Virus record (IMG/VR): IMGVR_UViG_3300009085_000087 | Location: 1 to 23,517 of that record | Strand: one strand, 5' to 3' | DNA length: 23,517 nt | DNA from: a virus | Shown: positions 1 to 8,159 of the stretch, piece after piece | Position numbering within the stretch: position 1 is the first letter of the stretch | Layout: every line of letters starts with the position of its first letter | Position numbers and translations under genes: made by a program | Notes under the pieces: generated by a model | Database searches by the model: none | The model's input: the letters and a program-made list of their open reading frames with translations, nothing else | What the model was told of the DNA's origin: nothing

Positions 1-96
1 GAACGGGATGACTCCCGCCACTCCCGCCTCCGGGACCTCGGGAGCCACAGTGGGTACTGCGCTGCCGAACGGCCCTGTAATGTCCTGCTTTGCCAT
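1..96 (-). CDS. N-terminal fragment of a further virion protein (cut by left edge)
   Basis: An open frame starts with ATG at 96-94 and runs off the left edge, giving 32 residues (MAKQDITGPFG... rich in Pro, Val, Ala). A strong ribosome binding site, AAAGGAGAG, lies about 7 bases upstream. The start is 3 bases beyond the stop of the lysozyme-bearing internal virion protein. In phiKMV-like phages the next gene encodes the very large internal core protein (T7 gp16 / phiKMV gp37 position), so that is the likely identity by position. The visible residues alone do not identify it. Confidence 0.72.
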   Translation of the reverse strand, partial: MAKQDITGPFGSAVPTVAPEVPEAGVAGVIPF

Positions 97-99
97 GTA

Positions 100-2928
100 T
101 TACTCTCCTTTGTAGATTTGGTCAATGAGCTTTAAGTAATGCCTCTGCCGGCGTGTCTCGAGGAGACGTGCCTTCGGATCAGCGCTGTGATACCATGCTG
201 CGGTTTGCTTGAACGCCTCTTTTGCCAGCTCCGGGTGCCCGTTCTTCAGGGCGTTCAGGAACACGCGGTACTTCACTGCGGTCGGGGTGAACTCCGTCTT
301 AGACTTCTGCGCCGTGGCAAAGGAATTGCCTGAGTGGTACGCAAGCTCAGACAGGAGCTGAAACGTAGCCTTGGAGTTCGGGTTCAGCTTGAAGTCATTC
401 GTAACCCTGCGACCGCTTAGCGCGGCCTCATTAGACGCAGCTAGGAAGCTCTTGGTGATCGCCTCGCTCGAGACCTTACCGTCAGGGCCTGCCTTCGGGT
501 AGTGCGGGTTCTCAGAGCTGATACCCACGCCGACAGACATGAGCGGCTGCCCAGTCTTGCGGTGCTTACGGCCCGACGCGTCCTTGTGCGGCGTGCCCAC
601 CAGTCCCTCGTGTCGCACTAGGTTATCGCGGAAACCGAATACCCATTCGTCGTTCACGCCAACAGTGTTCTGCCCGTTGTACCGGATCGTCGCACCGCCT
701 GCGCTGTGCTCCCGGCCCTTGCCGAAGATTTGGCCAGCCTTCTCGGTATCCGCCTTAACGCGGGCCTCGACTGCCTTTGCCACCTCGGTCGGCTTGAGGT
801 ACCTTGGGTTCCCGATCTCAACTCCCTTCGAGTCCAGCTCAGTCGCCTGAATGCCCCGGTGTGTGTACTGCACGTGCCAGCGGGAATCCCGCTTGGTTTC
901 CTTCAGGATGTCGTCGAGCGCTGGGCCGATCTGGGAGACGTTGCCCGGAGCCACTCCGAATACCTCGGAGGCGTTCGCCTTGTGCGGCAGGATGATTGGG
1001 CCGTTCCGCGTCTTGATCGTGCGGCTCGCCACATCCGCCTTTGCCAGAATCATGAGCTGGGTGGCGTCGGTGAGCGGCTGCGCGAGCTGGATGCGGCTCC
1101 CGGCGAGCGTGAGTTCCTCCTTGAGGTTCTTCACGTACTTCTCAGCCACAGGGCTATCGCCCCACAGCCCGCCGTCACGCTTGCCCATACGGGAGGGAAT
1201 CTCGATCCCCTTGTCCGCTGCTGCCTCCTCACTGAACATGGAGGAGATTGATCCCCACACGGACTCGAACAGGTTCTTAGGCTCGAGGTCCCCCACAGCC
1301 TTCTGCATCACTGCGCCTGCCCCAGTGTTCAGGGCTGCGCGCATTGCCGGCGTCATTGCGTTCTCGCGTGCCTCGGTGTCTGCGGCCTCGGCCAGTGCAG
1401 CGTCGAGCGAGCGCGACCACGGCTTTTCCTGCAGCGCCCACACGCGGGTGAGGAACGTGCGGTCCTGATCACTCATGCCCGACAGTAACTGCATGCGGGC
1501 GTTCATGTTCGGATTCGACCCACTTTCGGCGCGTGTGACTGCCGCTGAGATAGTCTCGTACACCTGCTTATGCTGCGGGAGCACAGTGCCGTCAGGCTGG
1601 CGGATTTGGCGGAGGCTCGAGCTGAGCATCTCACCTGCGCGTTGGAACGCACCATCAGTGCCGTTCACGCCTGCGGTGAGGTACGAGTTCAACCGGACCT
1701 CTGGCGTTGCACCAGACTTCGCGAGGTGCTCGTCAAGCGCCTTCATGGTCTGCTCTTGCGTGGCCCCGGCAGTGAATGCACCGTGCGTGTTCCCGGTGAG
1801 GGCGAACTGGTACAGGTTCGCGCCGGCCTGCGTCTGTAGCTGCTTCACGGTGAACGCCTTCAGGATGCCTGCCGCCTTTTCACCCGTGATTACCTTGCGC
1901 TGCACGAGAGGCTCGAGCGTCTGCTCAAGCTCCACGTACCCCTTGTCGAACTTGTTCTCTTGGATGTGCGCCTCGATGGTTGCCACCGTGGTGAGGTCGC
2001 GCCAGTTCCGTTGGTCGTTCGTGCGGGACTGCGCCTCGCGGTACGCGCCTGCGATCTGCTGCTGCTTCTCCATCGGCAGGCGGGACAGCAGGGTGCTCGT
2101 GCCACCCTCACCATCGGGCATCGGGTTCTGGGCGAGGAAGTCGTACATCTCGGTCGAGTCGTTCATCAGCGTCATCTTGAGCATGTCGAACGTCATGGTC
2201 TGCTTCACGTCCTCGGGGAGGGCCGCGTCCATCCACACCGAACCTACCATCGTGCCAGCGGTGCTCTGCACGTGCGCGTTGAAGTCCTTCTCGGATGTGT
2301 CACCCATGCGGAACTTCGCCTGCGCTTCACCAAGGCTGGCGAGCGCGACGCTATGCTGGGTGGCCACGGCTTTCCGCCGCTCCTCGATGATGAACGCGGT
2401 GTGCTCGGCAGTCCAAGTCTGAACTGCGGCGCGGTCCTGCAGGAGGAGCTGGCCGGTAGCGGCTGCACGTGCCTCGCGGCTCATCCCGGCGATACCGGGC
2501 ATGATCTCTGCGCGGCGCTTTGCGAGGTAGCTCTGCAGGTCCTCCGGGTTACCTTCCCGGAGCTTCTTGATGTCTAAGTTGAACTTCGCCTCGGAGTCTG
2601 CGAGGGCGAGCTTGCCCATCGTGTCGCGGTACCCGGCGACTTTCCAGTCACGGGTGAGGGAGTTCCCCTGCAGCTCAGCCTCTGACTCGACAACACCAGC
2701 CGCAGCCTGCCCTTCGAGGTACAGGTTGCTGAACTCGATGTCGGCCATCTTGTCAAGGTGGTCTGCACCTTGGCGGGCGAACTGCGAGAGCATGTTGTCG
2801 CGCCAGTCGGCGTCACCAACTTGAATGGCAGCGCCAGTGGCTTGCCCCGGGCCACCCACCTGCCCCTGTAGGGCGGTGCGCTGGTCCCGTACCCCGAAGT
2901 CCGGGGCGTCGTACTTACGTGTTACCAT
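100..2928 (-). CDS. Internal virion protein with C-terminal lysozyme-like domain (phiKMV gp36-like)
   Basis: This 942-residue protein occupies the T7 gp15 position. Residues 1 to about 750 are Ala/Gln/Glu-rich and mostly helical in character, as expected for an ejected core protein. From about residue 758 the character changes to a lysozyme-like fold: a Glu in the RHEG motif (E774), then HKDASG and a SVGVGIS strand near 798-804, followed by a helical lobe. This matches the layout of phage muramidases (catalytic Glu, then a GxGxT/S strand). phiKMV gp36 (about 900 aa) has its peptidoglycan-cutting domain at the same end. By inference the protein is ejected and opens the murein layer for DNA entry. 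The ATG at 2928 has TAGGAG upstream. The preceding gene ends 16 bases away. Confidence 0.88.
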   Translation of the reverse strand: MVTRKYDAPDFGVRDQRTALQGQVGGPGQATGAAIQVGDADWRDNMLSQFARQGADHLDKMADIEFSNLYLEGQAAAGVVESEAELQGNSLTRDWKVAGYRDTMGKLALADSEAKFNLDIKKLREGNPEDLQSYLAKRRAEIMPGIAGMSREARAAATGQLLLQDRAAVQTWTAEHTAFIIEERRKAVATQHSVALASLGEAQAKFRMGDTSEKDFNAHVQSTAGTMVGSVWMDAALPEDVKQTMTFDMLKMTLMNDSTEMYDFLAQNPMPDGEGGTSTLLSRLPMEKQQQIAGAYREAQSRTNDQRNWRDLTTVATIEAHIQENKFDKGYVELEQTLEPLVQRKVITGEKAAGILKAFTVKQLQTQAGANLYQFALTGNTHGAFTAGATQEQTMKALDEHLAKSGATPEVRLNSYLTAGVNGTDGAFQRAGEMLSSSLRQIRQPDGTVLPQHKQVYETISAAVTRAESGSNPNMNARMQLLSGMSDQDRTFLTRVWALQEKPWSRSLDAALAEAADTEARENAMTPAMRAALNTGAGAVMQKAVGDLEPKNLFESVWGSISSMFSEEAAADKGIEIPSRMGKRDGGLWGDSPVAEKYVKNLKEELTLAGSRIQLAQPLTDATQLMILAKADVASRTIKTRNGPIILPHKANASEVFGVAPGNVSQIGPALDDILKETKRDSRWHVQYTHRGIQATELDSKGVEIGNPRYLKPTEVAKAVEARVKADTEKAGQIFGKGREHSAGGATIRYNGQNTVGVNDEWVFGFRDNLVRHEGLVGTPHKDASGRKHRKTGQPLMSVGVGISSENPHYPKAGPDGKVSSEAITKSFLAASNEAALSGRRVTNDFKLNPNSKATFQLLSELAYHSGNSFATAQKSKTEFTPTAVKYRVFLNALKNGHPELAKEAFKQTAAWYHSADPKARLLETRRQRHYLKLIDQIYKGE

Positions 2929-2944
2929 TGAGTGCTCCTAGTGT

Positions 2945-3517
2945 TTACTTGCCGAGGCCGAGGGTCATCTTGCGCGTTGCGTACCCCGAGGCGAACTGTG
3001 CCGCGCCGCCGAGGGCCGCGCCGAGTAACATCTGCCCTGTGCTCGGGCCGACGTCCGTGATGGGGCGAGGCGCGGTGGCGCTCTGCTCCGTGTTCAGTAC
3101 CATCATCTGCAGGTCCAGATTGTGCTGATCCAGAGAGTTCTCGTACTCTGAGTTCGTCAGGTCGAGAGCCTCCTGTGCCTTCTGATTGATGTCGCTGATC
3201 GCGGCGGTAGTACTTGCCCCGATGCTCCCGGTCGCTGCGTTCCCGAGCGTGACGTCTGCCCGGGCGGCGAGGGCGGCGGCGGATACGCCTGCGCCCTGCT
3301 GCGCGAGCTGCTTCTTCTTCAGGCCGAGCTGCATCTGCGAGAACGCAGTCGAGTACGAGTTCCTGATGGTTGTGTTCAGCCGCTCCTTCGCGATAGCCAC
3401 ACCCTCGGCCTTGCTCACCGCGTTCGCGTTGCGCGTGGCTGAGTTTGCTGCGGCGTTACCCGAGAGCAAGCTCCCGCCCACCGATAGGGCGGCACCTCCT
3501 GCCATAAACCAAGTCAT
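2945..3517 (-). CDS. Internal virion protein, T7 gp14-like
   Basis: The protein has 190 residues, close to T7 gp14 (196). The N-terminus (residues 1-30) is a Gly/Ala-rich hydrophobic stretch, MTWFMAGGAALSVGG, followed by Ala/Ser/Gln-rich helical sequence and a second Gly/Ala hydrophobic patch near 163-180. This composition and the position directly before the large gp15/gp36-type protein fit the small ejected core protein that T7-like phages insert into the outer membrane. I chose ATG at 3517 because CGGAGG lies 7 bases upstream and it forms an ATGA overlap with the stop of the cupin gene. A longer in-frame extension to 3604 would run far into that gene and lacks support. The assignment rests mainly on size, composition and synteny. 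Confidence 0.78.
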   Translation of the reverse strand: MTWFMAGGAALSVGGSLLSGNAAANSATRNANAVSKAEGVAIAKERLNTTIRNSYSTAFSQMQLGLKKKQLAQQGAGVSAAALAARADVTLGNAATGSIGASTTAAISDINQKAQEALDLTNSEYENSLDQHNLDLQMMVLNTEQSATAPRPITDVGPSTGQMLLGAALGGAAQFASGYATRKMTLGLGK

Positions 3518-3945
3518 GATTCTACCTCCGAAAAGTCTGTTGCGATAACCTCGCGTTCGATGTCCGCTAGGTCGGTCTTGTCTGTGACGTGCACCGTGGT
3601 CCACACAGTGTCCTCGATGACGTGCACGGCCCGCTTAGTCCCGGGCGATGACACGAAGGTGCACGGAGCGCTTAGCTCGAGTACACCATCGTGCTCTGTG
3701 AATACTTGCACGCGTCCTTTACTGATCACGTTCACATGCGCGTGCTTGTGAATCTTACCTACCACTACCATGCCGGCTGGCAGGAACATTTCCCTGCCGT
3801 ACGCGCCGGGTGCGAAGTGGTGCTTCACAGGGCACGACTCCGGGCCTACAGCGTGCCCCGAGTCTAGGATGCGCTGCTGTAGCCGCAGGATGGCGCTGCG
3901 TCGCGCCGCCTGCATTGCCCGCTTGGGCACCACTTCGATCTGCAT
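3514..3945 (-). CDS. Cupin-fold protein in the tail module
   Basis: The 143-residue product has a basic N-terminal helix (residues 8-27) and then a compact beta-rich segment (40-120). A His cluster H66, H68, H70 is followed by a Gly at 77, resembling cupin motif 1 (HxH...G), although the usual motif Glu is missing. Further His residues at 108 and 119 could complete a metal site. It lies between tail tubular protein B and the gp14-like protein, where T7 has gp13. A structural or assembly role is an inference from position. An enzymatic role is possible but unsupported. Start ATG 3945 has CGGAGA upstream, and the stop of the preceding gene lies 2 bases away. Confidence 0.72.
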   Translation of the reverse strand: MQIEVVPKRAMQAARRSAILRLQQRILDSGHAVGPESCPVKHHFAPGAYGREMFLPAGMVVVGKIHKHAHVNVISKGRVQVFTEHDGVLELSAPCTFVSSPGTKRAVHVIEDTVWTTVHVTDKTDLADIEREVIATDFSEVES

Positions 3946-3947
3946 GA

Positions 3948-6266
3948 TTATCTCCGTTTGATTTTGGGATGGAACTTCGCCACGTACTCAAGGAACGTGA
4001 TATTCAGCTCACCAGTATCCTCCGTGAACACCTCCATGTTCGTGCTGCGCATACGCGTCCTGCACGGCACGACACTCGCTGCGGTCTCACTGAACAGACC
4101 TCTGCCTAGCTCTAGCTCGGAGCTGGTCCACGTTAGAGTCGGGACGTCTACCTCCTCGCCCTCTGCCGCGGAGTCGGACACCACCACATTGAACTCCGAG
4201 GAGCCTTCGGTGCCGACCAAGAAGCGTAGCAGGGTAGCCTTGCCGCTGTGGATCACCTTGGAGTCGTAGTCCCGCACTACCGGGGCCGATGGGATGAACC
4301 CGCTGTAGTACCTCGCCCCGATGCCTACTGTTCCGCTCGGGTGGGATAGCACCGTGGTGAACTCAGTGCCGGCCTCATTCAGCGTTGCGCCGACAGGCTC
4401 GCCAGCGAGTGCCCCAGTGAGCAGCACGAGCGAGAGCTTCTCCCCGACTGCCGGGTCAAACGCGAGCAACCACGCCGGGATTGTCACGACGTGATCGACG
4501 ATCTCCGCCGTGGTGTATCCGTCTAGGAATGGGCGGCGTTCGCCGTCTACGTTCAGCAGCCCTGCACGCGGGTCGATGGTGCAGAACACCATAGTCTCGT
4601 TCTTCACGAACATGACTACGATGAGATCACCTGCGAAGTACGCCGCTGCGACAGGGTACTCGAACAGCCACTGGTGCCAAGCCTGCTGCTGCTTCTCGTT
4701 CCCACTCCAATGATACTCATGCACAATCAGTGAGTTCATATCCCCGCTCGGTGCGAACAGCACGAGGTTCGCCACACCCGAGGACACGGCGAAGCGGCAG
4801 CGCCCGCCCATGTACTTCGGCAGGTGCGGCGTAGCGTCGTGCGAGGTGTACTGCGCGTCACTGTACTCGGACGGAATCATCTCGAGCGCGCCGAAGAAAT
4901 CTTCGGACTTCGGCGTGCAGTACATCAGTGTGCGGCCCACGCTCACCGGAGGGCATGTCGTATCCACCTCGTGTGAACTCGTGGGCAGTACCGTCGCAGT
5001 TGTTGGCGTTACAGCCTGCCCACCTGACGGCAGCACGGCCTGATACATCCTGCTGAACAGCACGAGGTCCTTCTGGAACTGCACGGCGTACTCGTACGCG
5101 GCAGCGCTCTGCATGCCCGCGCCAACCTCGATAGGGTCCGAGGATAGGATGCTGGTGACAGTGGTGCGGAAGAACTTCCGTGGCTGCGCGCTCGCGCTGA
5201 GTGCCACCATCGGCCCAGATAGGATCACAAGCCTCCCTTGGTATGCACCCATGCCAGTGATGCCGTACGTCATCCACTCAAGGAGCGGATTGCTAGTGTC
5301 ATCACCCGCCGCCCGCCCAGCGAATGCCGCAGTGTTCAGTGCCCACGCGGAGCCATTCCAGATGATGCTGATCGGCACGTTCGTGATGCTGGTAGGGCTT
5401 CCCCACACGCCGCACTCGCGCCACTCGGTCGTGCTGTGCTGGTACTTGAAGTACTGCGACACACCCACGCGGCAGATGAAGCCATCCCCCTCCGCTGGGA
5501 GGCGGGAGGGCAGTGTGCCAGCCACGGGCACGTACTGCGCCTTCGACGTCACCATGTACGCATCCCCGGTGCTAGAATTCACACTGATGTCGGAGCTGTA
5601 CTGAATGAATACGTATGGCCCAGACCTGTACACCGTGACAGGGGACGCCCCGGTCGATAGCTGGGTGGCAAGGGTAGCCGCGATGTACTCTGGGGTCGCC
5701 AGTGCAGCATCCCCGGCACTGGCACCAGATGGGGTCGTGTACGACACCCCAGTCTTAGCCCCACCGGACCACGTAACAGATACCTCGTAGGTCTTGCTGA
5801 ATGCGCCAGCCACTACGTACAGGAAGCCGCGCTTACCCGGATCGGGGGCTGCCTCTCCATACACCAGCGACGGTGTCTTGCCGACGTTGCACAGCATGAA
5901 CTCGTTACCCACGGTGCCGACGCGGATGTCGCTCGGGGTGACGGTGGTGAGGTACGCGCCGGCTGCGAGGGTGCTCAGCACGGTGTAGTCCTCATCGAGG
6001 ATGCGGATACTACCATCAGCAGTGTTCAGCACGATGTGCACGCGTGCCCCGGCGATGTCGGTGAACCACGCCCGCACAGAGCTGTCCGTGGCGTCGTCCA
6101 CTGTCAAGGACTTCCGAAACATCGCACCGGGTCTGCGCCGCAAGTTCGTGACTGGGTCGGATAGCATGTTCGTCTGCGACGTTAGCTGCCCCGGCAAGCG
6201 CTCGTCAGGGCGCTGTTGTGAGACCCCCTGAAGGAGAGACTCGTATGCTGCTTCGTAAGTTGACAT
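3948..6266 (-). CDS. Tail tubular protein B (T7 gp12-like nozzle protein)
   Basis: At 772 residues the product is close to T7 gp12 (794). The N-terminal block, with SLLQGVSQQRPDERLPGQ and then NMLSDPVTNLRRRPG, is the family signature: T7 has GGISQQPD...Q...KRPP at the same place. The rest is beta-rich, with many Thr/Ser/Val/Gly, as expected of the beta-propeller nozzle at the tip of the short tail. It follows tail tubular protein A by 3 bases, the standard order in T7-like phages. The start ATG at 6266 has CAAGGAT upstream, and the TAA of the previous gene lies inside the spacer. Function is assigned from family and synteny. Confidence 0.93.
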   Translation of the reverse strand: MSTYEAAYESLLQGVSQQRPDERLPGQLTSQTNMLSDPVTNLRRRPGAMFRKSLTVDDATDSSVRAWFTDIAGARVHIVLNTADGSIRILDEDYTVLSTLAAGAYLTTVTPSDIRVGTVGNEFMLCNVGKTPSLVYGEAAPDPGKRGFLYVVAGAFSKTYEVSVTWSGGAKTGVSYTTPSGASAGDAALATPEYIAATLATQLSTGASPVTVYRSGPYVFIQYSSDISVNSSTGDAYMVTSKAQYVPVAGTLPSRLPAEGDGFICRVGVSQYFKYQHSTTEWRECGVWGSPTSITNVPISIIWNGSAWALNTAAFAGRAAGDDTSNPLLEWMTYGITGMGAYQGRLVILSGPMVALSASAQPRKFFRTTVTSILSSDPIEVGAGMQSAAAYEYAVQFQKDLVLFSRMYQAVLPSGGQAVTPTTATVLPTSSHEVDTTCPPVSVGRTLMYCTPKSEDFFGALEMIPSEYSDAQYTSHDATPHLPKYMGGRCRFAVSSGVANLVLFAPSGDMNSLIVHEYHWSGNEKQQQAWHQWLFEYPVAAAYFAGDLIVVMFVKNETMVFCTIDPRAGLLNVDGERRPFLDGYTTAEIVDHVVTIPAWLLAFDPAVGEKLSLVLLTGALAGEPVGATLNEAGTEFTTVLSHPSGTVGIGARYYSGFIPSAPVVRDYDSKVIHSGKATLLRFLVGTEGSSEFNVVVSDSAAEGEEVDVPTLTWTSSELELGRGLFSETAASVVPCRTRMRSTNMEVFTEDTGELNITFLEYVAKFHPKIKRR

Positions 6267-6269
6267 AAA

Positions 6270-6824
6270 TTATCCTTGCATTGCGTTGAGGATGTTCTGC
6301 CAGCGGCGCGACTTCCGCGTGCTGTGCTTCCGCTGCTTGAGGTGCTCGGACAGCATCGCACTCCAACCTGATGCTGCTAGGCTCTGCCACACGGTGAGTT
6401 CCTGCGTCACACCTAAGTCAGTGGCGTACGCCTCGACGAGGGAGGAGTAGAACACGTAATTCGCGGCGGACTCTGGGAGTTCATCGAACGCGACGTTCTG
6501 GATCACCACGCCCGGCACGTGCTCCGTGAATACGTACGAGAGGGTGGCGGGGTTGTACAGGCGCTGCCCGCGCACAACGGCGGTCCCGGCTGTGTACGGG
6601 ATGAAGGCTAAGGCGTCCGCGCCGATGTCGATCTCGCCGTCACCGTTCGGGTATGCCTTATAATCGAATTCGTTGAACCACCACCCGGACATGAGCACAG
6701 TGCGCTGCGTCTGGTCGATGATGGGTAGTAGGATTGCGAGCGTCGGGTGCTTCACAGTGAGCGACGTCACTGGGCGCTCTCCGAGCTTCGGGAGTACTAG
6801 GTTTACTGCGGTGAGTAGTTCCAT
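6270..6824 (-). CDS. Tail tubular protein A (T7 gp11-like adaptor)
   Basis: The product has 184 residues (T7 gp11 has 196). The start, MELLTAVNLVLPKLGERPV, is typical of the family (a helix followed by the G-E-x-P-V turn), and an internal SGWWFNEFDY block matches the conserved GWWFN segment of gp11 proteins. It forms the ring joining the portal to the nozzle. It is the first gene after the capsid terminator and so receives only read-through transcription from upstream unless another promoter exists. The ribosome binding site CGGAGG lies 7 bases before the ATG. The C-terminus is basic (KQRKHSTRKSRRW). Confidence 0.92.
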   Translation of the reverse strand: MELLTAVNLVLPKLGERPVTSLTVKHPTLAILLPIIDQTQRTVLMSGWWFNEFDYKAYPNGDGEIDIGADALAFIPYTAGTAVVRGQRLYNPATLSYVFTEHVPGVVIQNVAFDELPESAANYVFYSSLVEAYATDLGVTQELTVWQSLAASGWSAMLSEHLKQRKHSTRKSRRWQNILNAMQG

Positions 6825-6842
6825 TTCAAACCTCCGAACGAC

Positions 6843-6873
6843 AAAAAGGGGAACACCCTTGCGGATGCTCCCC
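6843..6873 (-). terminator. Intrinsic terminator after the capsid gene
   Basis: Read on the minus strand, GGGGAGCATCC (6873-6863) and GGGTGTTCCCC (6858-6848) form an 11-bp stem closed by a GCAA tetraloop, with two G-U pairs. Five T residues follow directly (6847-6843). It lies 15 bases after the capsid stop and before the ribosome binding site of tail tubular protein A. T7 has its main terminator (T-phi) at the same place behind gene 10. The expected effect is to make capsid messages far more abundant than tail messages, with partial read-through. Confidence 0.93.
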
Positions 6874-6888
6874 TAGTTGGCAGTTCAA

Positions 6889-7911
6889 TTAGTCGGTGGA
6901 CAGCACAGCGACTGCGTCGCCGCGCTTGATGCCGACAGTGTACATGGTGTACGAGTCCAGCACGTTCGCGAAGTTCTCCTTGTCGTCCCACACGCGAGCG
7001 ACCATGCTCTGTGCTTCGACGGTCACCAGCGTCTTGCGCGGGTGGAAGATCACGACACGGGCCTTGGCTTCGGTAGCGGTCACGTTGAACGCCGGGCCGA
7101 GGATGTGCGCAGCGATTGCGCCAGTCGGGAACCGGGGAGTCTCGATGACTTTCACGCCGTTCAGCCAGCCGATGCGACGCGATGCGAAGTTGTTGTCGCC
7201 CATGCCACCTTGGAAGTCCACGTTCATGAGCTTCTTGTGGTCGAGCAGGACGTTGAACGCATCGGGTTCGATCAGGGTGACGAACTCAGCCAGAGAGCCG
7301 CCGAGGTCACGCTTGACGAAGGTAGCCAGAGCGTCCTTGTGCTTCTGGACGATCAGGTTCGCAGCGGTCTCGTTGCCGGCTTCGGTGCCCAGAGCAACAG
7401 CAGCGGCGTAGCCGGTCATGGTGAGGGCGATGCCGTCGTAGAACGAGCCGCTGGCCTTCAGCGAGGCGGGAGCTTCCCAAGTGCCGGCCTTGATCAGTTG
7501 GATCAGGTGAGCTTGGTCGAACGACTTCGCGTGCGAGCTGCCGTGTTCGGCGGAGTACTCGGCTTGGAAGTCGGGAGCGGTCCAGTCATCCTGATAGTCG
7601 ATGGGCGTGCGGATGTAGCTCGTGGTATCCACGGTGATCAGCAGCTTCTCGTTCACGATGCGGGTCGGGTCCAGAGCTTCGCCAGCCTTACGGCCTTTGA
7701 CGGTAGCGCCGCCGACGCGGTCACCGCGCCAAGTGTTCGTGCGACCAGCAACGGTCTTGAAGTTCGTCAGGCCGCTCGAACGGAACAGCGACTCAACACG
7801 GAACGAACCCTCGATGTCGCCTTCGTAGGCTTCGAGGTGGATGTCCATGTCGGCATCGGAGCCGCCCCAGTGGGGACGGGACATGGTATTGACGTACGGG
7901 GTATCAGCCAT
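6889..7911 (-). CDS. Major capsid protein (T7 gp10A-like)
   Basis: The protein has 340 residues (T7 gp10A has 345) and an HK97-type arrangement: an N-arm with DADMDIHLEAYEGDIEGSF, a central E-loop/P-domain region containing TSYIRTPIDYQDDW, and a C-terminal A-domain with RVWDDKENFANVLDSYTMY. The order scaffold, 64-aa protein, capsid and terminator fits the T7-type head module. The ATG at 7911 is preceded by AAGGAAACC with an AT-rich leader that should be open for ribosomes. No -1 extension like T7 gp10B is seen: stops follow immediately and the terminator hairpin begins 15 bases after the stop. Codon use is strongly biased to GC-ending codons. Confidence 0.95.
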   Translation of the reverse strand: MADTPYVNTMSRPHWGGSDADMDIHLEAYEGDIEGSFRVESLFRSSGLTNFKTVAGRTNTWRGDRVGGATVKGRKAGEALDPTRIVNEKLLITVDTTSYIRTPIDYQDDWTAPDFQAEYSAEHGSSHAKSFDQAHLIQLIKAGTWEAPASLKASGSFYDGIALTMTGYAAAVALGTEAGNETAANLIVQKHKDALATFVKRDLGGSLAEFVTLIEPDAFNVLLDHKKLMNVDFQGGMGDNNFASRRIGWLNGVKVIETPRFPTGAIAAHILGPAFNVTATEAKARVVIFHPRKTLVTVEAQSMVARVWDDKENFANVLDSYTMYTVGIKRGDAVAVLSTD

Positions 7912-7938
7912 TTTCAGGTTTCCTTAATTAAGTTTGAA

Positions 7939-8133
7939 TTACGCGTTGACAGCGGTGATCGCGTTCGAGACGGCGGTGATCTGCGTGTCGATCTGGGCTT
8001 CGGTGAAGCGGCCCGGCTTGGTGGCAGTTGCGTCGCCGTTCTTGTACGGGCGCAGCATGACTTCCAGCTTGGCTACAGCGTTCGCCAGCGTGACGATTTC
8101 GGCGGTGGTATCGGTACCGGATGCGAGAGACAT
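7939..8133 (-). CDS. Small protein between scaffold and capsid
   Basis: A 64-residue protein (MSLASGTDTTAEIV...) with Ala/Thr/Val-rich helical stretches at both ends and a charged middle (LRPYKNGDATATKPGRF). The ATG at 8133 has GAAGGAAC upstream, and short non-coding spacers of 26 and 27 bases flank it. I do not recognise the family. Its location inside the scaffold-capsid pair and codon bias like the capsid gene suggest a head-associated role (minor head or decoration protein), which is inference only. Confidence 0.75.
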   Translation of the reverse strand: MSLASGTDTTAEIVTLANAVAKLEVMLRPYKNGDATATKPGRFTEAQIDTQITAVSNAITAVNA

Positions 8134-8159
8134 TTAAGTTCCTTCAGAGTTACGATTAA

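Noticed and set aside
6843-6930. A T7 gp10B-like frameshifted capsid form
   Set aside because: There is no slippery heptamer near the capsid end and the terminator hairpin begins 15 bases after the stop, leaving no room for an extension.
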